Shown here: one piece after another, positions 50,827 through 58,659 of the stretch
Layout: the number at the start of each line of letters is the position of its first letter
Numbering within the stretch: the stretch's first letter is position 1
NCBI RefSeq assembly: GCF_009857475.1
Contig: NZ_WWCJ01000005.1
Location: 1 to 64,000, forward strand
Direction of reading: 5' to 3'
DNA from: Pseudoduganella guangdongensis
GTDB lineage: Bacteria > Pseudomonadota > Gammaproteobacteria > Burkholderiales > Burkholderiaceae_D
DNA length: 64,000 nt
Program-made: the position numbers and the translations under genes
Notes under the pieces: model-generated
The model's input: the letters and a program-made list of their open reading frames with translations, nothing else
Told to the model about the DNA's origin: nothing
The model's database searches: none

Positions 50827-51897
50827 ATGCGCCTGGCGCAGACCATCCTCGCCACCGTTGCCTTCCTGTATGCCTTGCAGTGGGGCCGCGATTTCCTCGT
50901 GCCCCTGCTGCTGGGCATTTTGCTGGCCTACACGCTGAACCCCCTGGTGGGCTGGCTGGAGCGCCTGCATATCCGGCGCGCTTTCGGTACCACCATCGTC
51001 ACCTGCGCCATCCTGTTCGGCATGGCGGTGACGGCGGAGAAGGTGCACCTCGAATTTTCCAACATCATCGAAGAGCTGCCCGAGGCCGGGCGCAAGCTGT
51101 CGCGCCTGGTGGCCAGCACCACCAACGCCAAGGACAGCACCTTGCGGCGCATCCAGGATGTGGCGACCCAGATCGAGCAGGCCACGGCCGGCAAGCCCAG
51201 CGCGCCGGCGCGCAAGCCGGTGGCGCTGCTGACCCAGGAGGGCAGCCACATCAAGGTGATCGACTGGGTCTGGGCCGGCTCGCGCGGCCTGCTGGCCTTC
51301 CTGAGCCAGGCCACGATGGTGGTGTTCCTGGTGTTCTTCCTGCTGCTGTCGGGCGACACCTTCAAGCGCAAGCTGGTCAAGCTGGCCGGGCCTTCGCTGT
51401 CGCGCAAGAAGGTGACGGTGCACATCCTCGATGAGATCAACAGCTCGATCCAGGGCTATATGTTCATGCTGCTGGTGACCAATGTGCTGCTGGCGCTGCT
51501 GATGTGGCTGGCGCTCCATGCGCTCGGCCTGGAGAACGCCGGCGCCTGGGCCATCGTGGCCGGCCTGCTGCACCTGATGCCGTACTTCGGCCCGCTGCTG
51601 ATCGCCTGTGCCTTGGGCGTGGCGGCCTACCTGCAGGCGGAATCGCTGCAGCTGGTGCTGCTGGTGGTGCTGGCCTCGATCGCCATCGCGACCCTGGTCG
51701 GCACCGGCATCGCCACCTGGATGACGGGCCGCATCGCGCGCATGAACGCCGCCGCCGTCTTTGTCAGCCTGCTGTTCTGGGGCTGGCTGTGGGGCGTGTG
51801 GGGCTTGCTGCTGGGCGTGCCGCTGGTGGTGATCCTCAAGGTGGTGGCGGAGAAGGTGGAGGGGCTGGAGGTGGTGGCCGAGTTGCTCGGTGAGTGA
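50827..51897 (+). CDS. AI-2E family transporter (YdiK/PerM-like)
   Basis: This 356-residue membrane protein has about seven to eight helices and the family phrases FLVPLLLGILLAYTLNPLVGWLE and the C-terminal VFVSLLFWGWLWGVWGLLLGVPLVVILKVV in segments. Members are putative exporters of varied substrates, and the AI-2 label is historical. I choose the ATG at 50827; a GTG at 50812 would add five residues. It starts about 21 bp after the BON gene. Its end overlaps the convergent BrkB gene by 62 bp. Confidence 0.9.
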   Translation: MRLAQTILATVAFLYALQWGRDFLVPLLLGILLAYTLNPLVGWLERLHIRRAFGTTIVTCAILFGMAVTAEKVHLEFSNIIEELPEAGRKLSRLVASTTNAKDSTLRRIQDVATQIEQATAGKPSAPARKPVALLTQEGSHIKVIDWVWAGSRGLLAFLSQATMVVFLVFFLLLSGDTFKRKLVKLAGPSLSRKKVTVHILDEINSSIQGYMFMLLVTNVLLALLMWLALHALGLENAGAWAIVAGLLHLMPYFGPLLIACALGVAAYLQAESLQLVLLVVLASIAIATLVGTGIATWMTGRIARMNAAAVFVSLLFWGWLWGVWGLLLGVPLVVILKVVAEKVEGLEVVAELLGE

Positions 51898-52756
51898 GGC
51901 TGCCCAACTGCAGCGCGTACTGGCGCGCGAACTCGGCGCCCAGGAAGAAAATCTGGGCCGAGTAGTACACCCAGAGCAGCAGCGCGATCAGGGAGCCGGC
52001 GGCGCCGAAACTGTCGGTGATGCCGCTGTTGCCGATATACGCCCCGATCGCGTATTTGCCCAAGGTGAACAGGGCCGCCGTGCCAAGGGCGCCAATGGTG
52101 ACATCGTGCCAGGACAGGCGGATGCGCGGCAGCATTTTATAGATCACGCCGAACAGGGTGGCAATCACGAAAAAGCTGATGGCCTGGTTGAGCAGGGTCA
52201 GCAGCTGCGCCGCGTCGCGCCAGTAGGCGCCCATCTTCTTCTCGAGCAGGGTGAGGGCGGCGCTGACCACCAGCGATACCAGCAGCAGGAAAGCCAGCAC
52301 CAGTACCATGCCGAAGGACAGCAGGCGCGTGCGCAGCGTGTCCCACAGGCCGTTGTCCAGCACCGGCGGCAGCTGCCAGATTTCATCCAGGCTGCTTTTC
52401 AGTTCGGCGAACACGCTGGTGGCGCCGAACAGCAGCAGGGCGCCCGCGACCACCGCGGCCAGCAGCCCTTGTTCCTCGTTGCTGGCGCCGGACAGGATCA
52501 GCTGGATCGCCTCCGCGCCCTGGCTGCCGACCAGGCCGCGCAGCTGGAAGAACAGCTCGCCCTGCGCCGCCTCCTTGCCATAGAACAGGCCGGCGATGGC
52601 GATCACCAGCACCAGGATCGGCGCCAGCGAGAACAGGGTGTAGAAGGCGAGGGCGGCGCCCTTGCTGCTGGCGCGGTGCGCGAACCATTCGGTGACAGCG
52701 CACCAGGCGACCAGGGGCAGCTTGCGCACGATGTGGGGGTATCGTCTCCAGCTCAT
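51836..52756 (-). CDS. YihY/BrkB family membrane protein
   Basis: This 306-residue protein has six helices and the family pattern RASSKGAALAFYTLFSLAPILVLVIAIAGLF in segments, LLLFGATSVFAELKSSLDEIW and SLIALLLWVYYSAQIFFLGAEFAR. The role is not settled (virulence factor BrkB was an early name). The last 20 or so residues are almost all Pro and are encoded in the overlap with the AI-2E gene, so this tail may be a by-product of the overlap. Confidence 0.9.
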   Translation of the reverse strand: MSWRRYPHIVRKLPLVAWCAVTEWFAHRASSKGAALAFYTLFSLAPILVLVIAIAGLFYGKEAAQGELFFQLRGLVGSQGAEAIQLILSGASNEEQGLLAAVVAGALLLFGATSVFAELKSSLDEIWQLPPVLDNGLWDTLRTRLLSFGMVLVLAFLLLVSLVVSAALTLLEKKMGAYWRDAAQLLTLLNQAISFFVIATLFGVIYKMLPRIRLSWHDVTIGALGTAALFTLGKYAIGAYIGNSGITDSFGAAGSLIALLLWVYYSAQIFFLGAEFARQYALQLGSLTHRATRPPPPAPPPSPPPP

Positions 52757-52812
52757 GGGGAAACCTTACCCCGCGCCGCGCCTGGCCACCGTGCGCCAGG
52801 GCACAAACAACA

Positions 52813-52832
52813 AAGGGGCCCGCAGGCCCCTT
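52813..52832 (-). terminator. Terminator of ompA
   Basis: AAGGGGCC (52813-52820) and GGCCCCTT (52825-52832) pair around CGCA, with outer AACAAC/GTTGTT pairing. On the minus strand the tail reads TTGTTGTTTGT, so it ends the ompA transcript 22 bases after the stop codon. Confidence 0.85.
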
Positions 52833-52854
52833 GGTTGTTTACGTCAGCAATGGC

Positions 52855-53904
52855 TTAGTTCACGCGGCGTTCCACGGTCACTTGTTCCACTTCCACGCGA
52901 CGGTTTGGCTCCAGGCACTTGATCAGGTCAGCGCGCTTTTGCTTCTTGTCGTTGCACTGCACCACTGGCTGGGTTTTGCCCTTGCCTTGTGCCGACAGGC
53001 GGGAAGCGGCCACGCCTTTGCCTACCAGGTAGGACTTGACGGACTCGGCGCGACGCTCGGACAGCTTCTGGTTGTACTTGTCCGAACCCAGGCGGTCGGT
53101 GTGGCCGGTGATGACCACGTTGCCGATCGATGGGTTGTCGTTCAGCAGCTTGGCCATTTCGTCCAGCTTAGGCTGGTTCGGTGCCAGGTTGGCGCTGTCG
53201 AAGGCGAACAGTTCGGTAGCCGCCATGGTGACTTTTTCGAACTTCGGTGCTGGTGCCGGAGCTGGCGCTGGGGCTGGGGCTGGTGCCGGGGCCGGTGCTG
53301 GCGCCGCCACTGGGGCCGGGGCCGGTGCCGGGGCGGCTGCGACTGGCGCTGCGCCCAGCAGGTAGTTCAGCGAGAAGTTCAGGTACTTGTTGTCCGACTT
53401 CGAGTTGTTGAACTGCTCGCCACGGATGAAGCCGTGCACGTTGCGCAGGTCAGCCTGGAAGAACAGGCGCGGGGTGATGTTGGCTTGCACGCCCAGGCCG
53501 GCGGCCAGGTATGGCGAGGTGCGGGCCGGCTCGGCGCCGCTCAGCAGGTTGGACTTGTCGCGCTCGGCGCCGGCACCAACCAGCAGGAACGGACGGATGT
53601 TCTTGCGGGAGAACAGGTACAGGCCGTCAACGCCCAGCAGTTTCTGGGTGTAACGCTGGCCGTAGTCGGTGCTGGACGCGTAGGAGGTGCCGATCTGCAG
53701 GTCCCACTTCTCGTTCAGGGCTTTGCCGACGCGCAGGCCATAGGCGGCGTCGTCTTTCGACACGGCCCAAGCGCTGTCCGGACGCATCACGCCGACGGTC
53801 GGTGCGACGTACCAGTTCTGGTTGAGCAGGGTTTCCTGGGCGGTGGCGGCGAAAGAAGCCGACATCAGCGCAGCGACGATGGCGATATTTTTAATCTTAT
53901 TCAC
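52855..53904 (-). CDS. OmpA family outer-membrane protein
   Basis: This 349-residue protein has a signal peptide (about 1-22, ATAQ), an eight-strand barrel (about 25-190), a Pro-Ala repeat hinge (about 192-225) and a periplasmic OmpA domain (about 228-345) with VVITGHTDRLGSDKYN and PNRRVEVEQV. It anchors the outer membrane to peptidoglycan. It begins at a GTG: GGGAG lies 8 bases upstream, while no in-frame ATG occurs before residue 14. A strong promoter, a long leader, site H and a terminator are all visible. Confidence 0.95.
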   Translation of the reverse strand: MNKIKNIAIVAALMSASFAATAQETLLNQNWYVAPTVGVMRPDSAWAVSKDDAAYGLRVGKALNEKWDLQIGTSYASSTDYGQRYTQKLLGVDGLYLFSRKNIRPFLLVGAGAERDKSNLLSGAEPARTSPYLAAGLGVQANITPRLFFQADLRNVHGFIRGEQFNNSKSDNKYLNFSLNYLLGAAPVAAAPAPAPAPVAAPAPAPAPAPAPAPAPAPAPKFEKVTMAATELFAFDSANLAPNQPKLDEMAKLLNDNPSIGNVVITGHTDRLGSDKYNQKLSERRAESVKSYLVGKGVAASRLSAQGKGKTQPVVQCNDKKQKRADLIKCLEPNRRVEVEQVTVERRVN

Positions 53905-53935
53905 TAGTTAACTCCCGTTATTTTTGAGTAGAAAA

Positions 53936-53955
53936 GTCGCGGAAAAGGACGCGAC
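53936..53955 (-). other. Hairpin in the ompA leader
   Basis: GTCGCG (53936-53941) and CGCGAC (53950-53955) pair around an 8-base loop, about 30-50 bases before the GTG start. Stem-loops in ompA leaders stabilise the mRNA in E. coli, and a similar role is possible here. Confidence 0.5.
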
Positions 53956-54017
53956 TCCCTTTCCCAGCTGTGTTACTTGCTGTGGGTTCAGTGTAGGCGT
54001 TGAGGACGCCCCGAATC

Positions 54018-54033
54018 AGTGCGCTAGCGCACA
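54018..54033. promoter_or_regulatory. Envelope-regulon-like repeat, site H, in the ompA leader
   Basis: On the minus strand the site is TGTGCGCTAGCGCACT, 11 of 12 defined positions. It covers about +4 to +19 of the TATAAT promoter. TACACT (53995-53990) is centred 33 bp away and could give a second, activated promoter. The repeat could also fold into a 5' RNA hairpin. Confidence 0.55.
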
Positions 54034-54043
54034 ATCACCTTGG

Positions 54044-54072
54044 ATTATAGCAAGTATGTAGCATTTCTACAA
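54044..54072 (-). promoter_or_regulatory. Strong promoter of ompA
   Basis: On the minus strand a perfect TATAAT (54049-54044) with the extended TGC lies 17 bp after TTGTAG (54072-54067). Transcription should start near 54037, giving a leader of about 130 bases. Confidence 0.75.
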
Positions 54073-54146
54073 CGTGGGCGCAACTTTTAGTATTGCGCGA
54101 TTGGCAAACCGCCGTCCAAACGGGCATGGACGGCGGTCGCCCCACC

Positions 54147-54395
54147 TTACTGTTTGGTGGGTTCCGCCGGCGCCGGCGGCGGCGTTTGCGGCTGCACGAT
54201 CACGGTATCGCCGGGTTTGCCGGGTTCGCCCTGCGGGCCGGGCGCGCCCGGATCGCCTTGCGGCCCTGGCGGGCCTGGCACGACGGCGGGCGGCGGCGCC
54301 GGTTCCACCACCGGCGGCGGGTTATTGGTGACGGTCTTTTCGCAGGCGCTCAGGCCGGCCAGGGCCAGGGCTGCGAGGAGTACGGAATATTTCAT
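54147..54395 (-). CDS. Collagen-like repeat lipoprotein
   Basis: This 82-residue lipoprotein has a lipobox (LSAC near residue 18) and then a Pro-rich spacer. A run of Gly-X-Y triplets (GPPGPQGDPGAPGPQGEPGKPG, about residues 41-62, given here only as its key pattern) follows, with a Pro/Gln end. Gly-X-Y runs can form a collagen-type triple helix, so this may be a trimeric surface or periplasmic spacer. No known family fits. Site I lies 60 bp upstream. Confidence 0.8.
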   Translation of the reverse strand: MKYSVLLAALALAGLSACEKTVTNNPPPVVEPAPPPAVVPGPPGPQGDPGAPGPQGEPGKPGDTVIVQPQTPPPAPAEPTKQ

Positions 54396-54454
54396 CTTGG
54401 ATCCTCCAGGTGAGTGAAGCTGGCTCCAGCATAGGGCGCGGCGCCCGGCGGCTC

Positions 54455-54470
54455 CGTTCGCGAACGCACA
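54455..54470. promoter_or_regulatory. Envelope-regulon inverted repeat, site I
   Basis: CGTTCGCGAACGCACA matches 11 of 12 defined positions. On the minus strand TATGCT (54433-54428) is centred 32 bp away and serves the collagen-like gene. Confidence 0.7.
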
Positions 54471-54526
54471 CAGCGGCGCCCCGCTTGCGATAAAAGTGCT
54501 AATTAATCAAGTTTAATGTGTTTGTA

Positions 54527-54542
54527 TGTTCGCTGCCGCACA
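54527..54542. promoter_or_regulatory. Envelope-regulon inverted repeat, site J
   Basis: TGTTCGCTGCCGCACA matches all 12 defined positions. CACTCT (54564-54569) on the plus strand is centred 32 bp away and would serve the winged-helix gene. Confidence 0.65.
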
Positions 54543-54611
54543 GACCGCTGAGCTGCGGCCGGGCACTCTGGAGCCTGCGAATCCACCCTGGCATTTACAA
54601 GGAGTGACCAA

Positions 54612-55247
54612 ATGCACGCAATCAGAGAATCGTCCCACGGCCTCGAAATCGAAGCTAACCAGGAACTGCCGGCCCCGATGCCGGCCGTGCCAGCCCGTCC
54701 ACGCCTGGCGCTGGTCGAACGCCCCGGCCCCGTGACGGAGCGCAAAGCCCTGTCCCTGGCGCCGATCGAGCGCGTCCGTTCCACCTCGGCAACCCTGCGC
54801 CGCATCGAAAACATGCAAAAGCTGGTGGCGGAACTACAAAACCACGAAATGCTGGCCGACGAAATCGCCTGGTTCCTGAAGTTCTCGCCCTCGGGCGCCC
54901 GCAAATACATCCGCGACCTGCGCGAGGCCGGCGTGATCGAGCTGGCGCGCTATATCGAAGGCACCGCCACCTATCTGGGCAAGGCGGTATACCAGTTGAC
55001 CCCGGATGCCGAGCGCGTGCAAGCCTTCCTGGCCGCGATCGCCCAGCCAAAGCGCGAAGGCGCGCCGCCCCGCAAGGAACGCCCCAGCCTGCGCGAGCAG
55101 AGCATGGCCGGCAATGGCCGCCACTTCCATATCCTGGCCGATGACACGCATTATGCAATCCGCGTCAACCGCGGCCCGGTGCAGCGCGACCCCTTGGTGG
55201 CCGCCCTGTTCGGCGTGCCCGGCTCGTTGCAAAAGGCCCAGCCATAA
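54612..55247 (+). CDS. Winged-helix DNA-binding-like protein
   Basis: This 211-residue protein has a disordered Pro-rich front (about 1-55), then a helix-turn-helix and wing region (about 62-140, EIAWFLKFSPSGARKYIRDLREAGVIEL, VYQLTPDAERVQAFLAAI), and a charged C-terminal part. It looks like an MarR- or ArsR-scale DNA-binding protein but no named family is recognised. AAGGAG precedes the ATG. Site J upstream puts it in the envelope regulon, so it could be a second-tier regulator. Confidence 0.75.
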   Translation: MHAIRESSHGLEIEANQELPAPMPAVPARPRLALVERPGPVTERKALSLAPIERVRSTSATLRRIENMQKLVAELQNHEMLADEIAWFLKFSPSGARKYIRDLREAGVIELARYIEGTATYLGKAVYQLTPDAERVQAFLAAIAQPKREGAPPRKERPSLREQSMAGNGRHFHILADDTHYAIRVNRGPVQRDPLVAALFGVPGSLQKAQP

Positions 55248-55331
55248 AGCAAAACGGTGCTAAGCTTCCCAGGGTGACGGCACGTTGAAAAGCCGTTAAG
55301 TAGCCCCATCTGTGGCGGAACGAGTTCTGTT

Positions 55332-56240
55332 ATGGACGGCAATATGGAAGCTTGGCTTTGGCCTCTTGTGGCGGCGCTGGCAATCGCGGCGCCCTGGTTG
55401 TATCTTCGCTGGGCGCGACAGCGCGCCCTGGCGCGCGTGTTGTCGCCCGCCGAACTGGCGGTCATCGAGGGCAGCATCCCGTTCTACCGCAGCCTGGCGC
55501 CGGAGTTGCAGCGCCAGTTGCAGCGCATGGTGGTGCAGTTCCTGCACCAGAAAAAATTCATCGGTTGCGCCGGCCTGGACGTCACGCACGCCATGCGCCT
55601 GACCATCGCGGCCCAGGCCTGCCTGCTGTTGCTGAACAAGCCGAGCAAGGTGTACCGCGAATTGCGCACCATCCTGCTGTACCCCGGCGCCTTCATTGCC
55701 GACCGTCCCGAAATGGGGCCGGGCGGGGTGGTGACGCCGGTGCGCCAGCACATGCTGGGCGAGTCGTGGAGCGATGGCCGCATTGTGCTGTCGTGGGACG
55801 ATGTGGCGCGCGGCACGCAGGACTGGCAGGGCGGCAACAACGTCGTGCTGCACGAGTTCGCGCACCAGCTCGACAGCGAGTCGGGCAGCACCAACGGCGC
55901 GCCCTACCTGGGCAGCCCGGACAGCTACCGCAGCTGGTCGGCGGTGCTGTCGCGCGATTACGCCAACCTGCGCCACGAGGCGTGGCTGGGGCGCCAGGAC
56001 AGCGTGCTGGACCACTATGGCGCCACCAGCCCGGCCGAGTTCTTTGCCGTGGCCACGGAAACCTTCTTCACCCGCCCCTGGCAACTGGCCGAGCGCCATG
56101 CCGCCCTGTACGCGGAGCTGCGGCAGTATTTCCGGGTCGACCCGCGCGACTGGCTGGCGGCGCCGCCGCCGCCCGCGCCCGAGCCGGCCTTGCTGGCGCT
56201 GCCGCAAGCGGCGCGCTCCTATGCCTGGGCCGACTGGTAA
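55332..56240 (+). CDS. MtfA-type zinc peptidase (M90)
   Basis: This 302-residue protein has an N-terminal membrane helix (about 8-28) and the MtfA catalytic motif LHEFAHQLD (HExxH). A second conserved block, AEFFAVATETFF, contributes the third metal ligand. In E. coli MtfA is a peptidase that also binds the repressor Mlc. Here the start may be the ATG at 55332 or 55344. It lies 6 bp before the PAS kinase gene, so the two may be co-transcribed. Confidence 0.9.
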   Translation: MDGNMEAWLWPLVAALAIAAPWLYLRWARQRALARVLSPAELAVIEGSIPFYRSLAPELQRQLQRMVVQFLHQKKFIGCAGLDVTHAMRLTIAAQACLLLLNKPSKVYRELRTILLYPGAFIADRPEMGPGGVVTPVRQHMLGESWSDGRIVLSWDDVARGTQDWQGGNNVVLHEFAHQLDSESGSTNGAPYLGSPDSYRSWSAVLSRDYANLRHEAWLGRQDSVLDHYGATSPAEFFAVATETFFTRPWQLAERHAALYAELRQYFRVDPRDWLAAPPPPAPEPALLALPQAARSYAWADW

Positions 56241-56246
56241 GCAGGC

Positions 56247-57440
56247 ATGGATTTCGAGGACTTCGACTTCATCAGCAGCGATACGCCGGCCAGCAGCAAG
56301 GCGCCGGCCGATCCGCTCCAGCGCCTGAAGTACCTGGTCGACAACACGCCGGCCATCATCTACAGCACGGTGCCGAGCGGCGACTTCAAAATGACCTTTG
56401 TCAGCGCCAACGCGCTCAATGTGCTCGGTTACCGGCCGGAGGAGATGCTGGCCGACCCCAACTTCTGGTTCGACCATATCCACCCGGATGACGCGCCGCA
56501 GATCTTTTCCAGCCTGGCGCAGATCTTCAGCGTGGGCGAGCGCACCTACGAGTACCGCTTCCGCGCCGCCGACGGGCGCTACCTGTGGATGCACGACCAA
56601 CTGCGCCTGATCCGCGACGCGCAGGGCGCGCCGCTGGAGGTGATCGGTTCCCTGACCGACATCACCGACCGCAAGCAGATGGAAGAGAGCCTGCTGCAGG
56701 CGCAGAATATGGCCTCGATCGGCCAGCTGGCGGCCGGCGTGGCGCATGAAATCAATAACCCGGTCGGTTTCGTCACCTCCAACCTGGGCAGCCTGAAATC
56801 CTATGCCGAGACCCTGTTCGAGCTGGTCGAGCGCAGCGCCAGCGCCGAGCAGTTGGCGCAGGCCGATTTCGCCTTCCTGAAGGAGGACACGGCGGCCCTG
56901 GTGCGCGAGTCGCTGGACGGCTTGCGCCGGGTGCGCGATATCGTGCAGGCACTCAAGGATTTTTCCGCCGTCGGCGACAGCCAGTGGCAGCAGGCGGCCG
57001 ACCTGCACCAGGGGCTGAACAGCACGCTGGACGCCCTGGCCAGCCAGCTGCGTTTCAAGGCGCGCGTGGAAAAGCACTACGGCCAGCTGCCGCTGCTGGC
57101 CTGCCAGCCGGCGCAACTGAACCAGGCCTTCCGCAACATCCTGCTGAATGCCGTGCAAGCCATTGCGGAGCAGGGCATCATCCGCGTCATCACCGGCACC
57201 GACCGCGACGGCGTGTGGGTGCGCATCCAGGACAACGGCGCCGGCATCGCGCCGCAACACCTGGGCCGCATCTTCGATCCCTTCTTCACCACCAAGCCGG
57301 TCGGCAGCGGCACCGGGCTCGGGCTTTACCTGGCCTACGGCATCGTGCACAAGCACGGCGGCCGCATCGCCGTCATCTCCGAGCCGGGCAAGGGCTCCGC
57401 CTTCACGCTGCATCTACCCGTGAGCGCTGCACAAAAATAG
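56247..57440 (+). CDS. PAS-domain histidine kinase
   Basis: This 397-residue soluble kinase has a PAS domain with PAC (about 30-145, LGYRPEEMLADPNFWFDHIHPDD, DITDRKQMEESLLQAQ), a HisKA helix (ASIGQLAAGVAHEINNPVGFVTSN) and an HATPase with NILLNAVQAI and GSGTGLGLYLAYGIV. It closely resembles the kinase encoded on the minus strand at 58640-60004, and the pair probably arose by duplication. It ends inside the last codons of the convergent HD-GYP gene (38-bp overlap). Confidence 0.92.
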   Translation: MDFEDFDFISSDTPASSKAPADPLQRLKYLVDNTPAIIYSTVPSGDFKMTFVSANALNVLGYRPEEMLADPNFWFDHIHPDDAPQIFSSLAQIFSVGERTYEYRFRAADGRYLWMHDQLRLIRDAQGAPLEVIGSLTDITDRKQMEESLLQAQNMASIGQLAAGVAHEINNPVGFVTSNLGSLKSYAETLFELVERSASAEQLAQADFAFLKEDTAALVRESLDGLRRVRDIVQALKDFSAVGDSQWQQAADLHQGLNSTLDALASQLRFKARVEKHYGQLPLLACQPAQLNQAFRNILLNAVQAIAEQGIIRVITGTDRDGVWVRIQDNGAGIAPQHLGRIFDPFFTTKPVGSGTGLGLYLAYGIVHKHGGRIAVISEPGKGSAFTLHLPVSAAQK

Positions 57441-58659
57441 GCAGGCGGCTGCCGCTCTTCTTCTCGAAATCCTGCAGTTGCTGGATCATGCGCGCGTCCA
57501 GCACATGGTCGGCCGCCAGCAGCATCAGGCCGTCGCGGCTGACCACATCGCGCGACAGCACCATGCCCGGCACCAGTTCGCCCGACAGCAGTTCCAGGTC
57601 GTGCGCCTCGGCCACGCCGCGCACGCCGCCGTCCACCACCTGGCGGAACGCCTGCACCACGGCCGGGTCGTAGCGCTTGCCGGCGCCGTCCAGGATCAGC
57701 GACTTGGCTTCCTCCGCGCGCAAGTGGCGCTGCACCAGGGCGCCCTGCTGCAGGTTGTAATAGTCGGCCGCCAGCGCCAGGATGCGGGCGCCGATCGGGA
57801 TGGCGAAACCGAGCTGGCGGTCGGGGAAGCCCTGGCCGTCGAAGCGTTCCAGCTGGTGGCGCACGATGGCCGCCGTGCCGGCCAGGTCGGCCAGCGGCAT
57901 CAACAGGTGCTCGGCCCGTACCGGGTGCTTGCGGTACTGCGCCAGCGCGTCGCCCTGCAGGGCGGTGACCGGCGTGCGCAGCACATCGTCGGCAAAGCCG
58001 ATGCGCCCCAGGTCGTGCAGCAGGCCGGCGATGAAGACATCCTGCACCTCGCGCGCCTCGAGCTTGAGCTGGACGGCGATGCGGCGCGCCAGTTCGGCCA
58101 CCTGGCGCGTGTGGCCGGGCAGGCTGCTGCCGCGCATCTCGGCAATGCCGGACAGGATCTTGATGGTGGTGAGGAAGTTGGCCTTGAGCTGGTGCGTGCG
58201 CTGCTCGACCTTTTGCTCCAGGCTGGCGTTCAGCAGCCGCAGCTCCTCGTTCTGCTGGCGCGTGAGCGCCTCCAGGCGCAGTTTGTCCTGCTCCAGCGCG
58301 CGCCGCTCCAGCGCATGGCGCACGATCAGCAGCAGGTCGTTGTCGTCCCAGGGCTTGGTGATGTAGCGGTAGATTTCGCCGCAATTGATGGCGTCCTGGA
58401 TCGACTGCACGTCCGAGTAGCCTGTCAGCAGCAGGCGCACCGTGCCGGGCCAGCGCTCGCGCACCTGGGCCAGGAAACGCGCGCCGTCCATCACCGGCAT
58501 GCGCATGTCGGAGATCACCAGGTCGACCGGCTGCTGCGCCAGCAGCTCCAGGCCCTCGGCGCCGCTGTCGGCCGTCAGCACCTGGTAGCCCTTGCCGCGC
58601 AACAGGCGGCGCAACGCCGACAGGATGTTGGGTTCGTCGTCAACGCACAGGATGGTCAT
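57403..58659 (-). CDS. Response regulator with HD-GYP domain
   Basis: This 418-residue protein has a receiver (about 1-125, CVDDEPNIL, LVISDMRMPVMDG) and, after a coiled-coil linker, an HD-GYP domain (about 175-370: HTRQVAELARRI, LLHDLGRIGF, HQLERFDGQGFPD). The GYP motif reads GFP, and the metal ligands appear intact. It should break down c-di-GMP when phosphorylated. The kinase gene upstream overlaps its start by 20 bp, which makes that kinase the partner. A GTG at 58665 is an alternative start. Confidence 0.92.
   Translation of the reverse strand: MTILCVDDEPNILSALRRLLRGKGYQVLTADSGAEGLELLAQQPVDLVISDMRMPVMDGARFLAQVRERWPGTVRLLLTGYSDVQSIQDAINCGEIYRYITKPWDDNDLLLIVRHALERRALEQDKLRLEALTRQQNEELRLLNASLEQKVEQRTHQLKANFLTTIKILSGIAEMRGSSLPGHTRQVAELARRIAVQLKLEAREVQDVFIAGLLHDLGRIGFADDVLRTPVTALQGDALAQYRKHPVRAEHLLMPLADLAGTAAIVRHQLERFDGQGFPDRQLGFAIPIGARILALAADYYNLQQGALVQRHLRAEEAKSLILDGAGKRYDPAVVQAFRQVVDGGVRGVAEAHDLELLSGELVPGMVLSRDVVSRDGLMLLAADHVLDARMIQQLQDFEKKSGSRLPIFVQRSRVDAA

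Noticed and set aside
50812..51897. AI-2 quorum-sensing role for the AI-2E family protein
   Set aside because: The family name reflects one early member; no luxS or other AI-2 genes are seen here, and the operon partner is a BON stress lipoprotein.
53225..53345. Tandem repeat-like GC-rich tract inside the ompA gene
   Set aside because: It encodes the Pro-Ala hinge between barrel and OmpA domain, which explains the repetition; it is not a separate repeat element.
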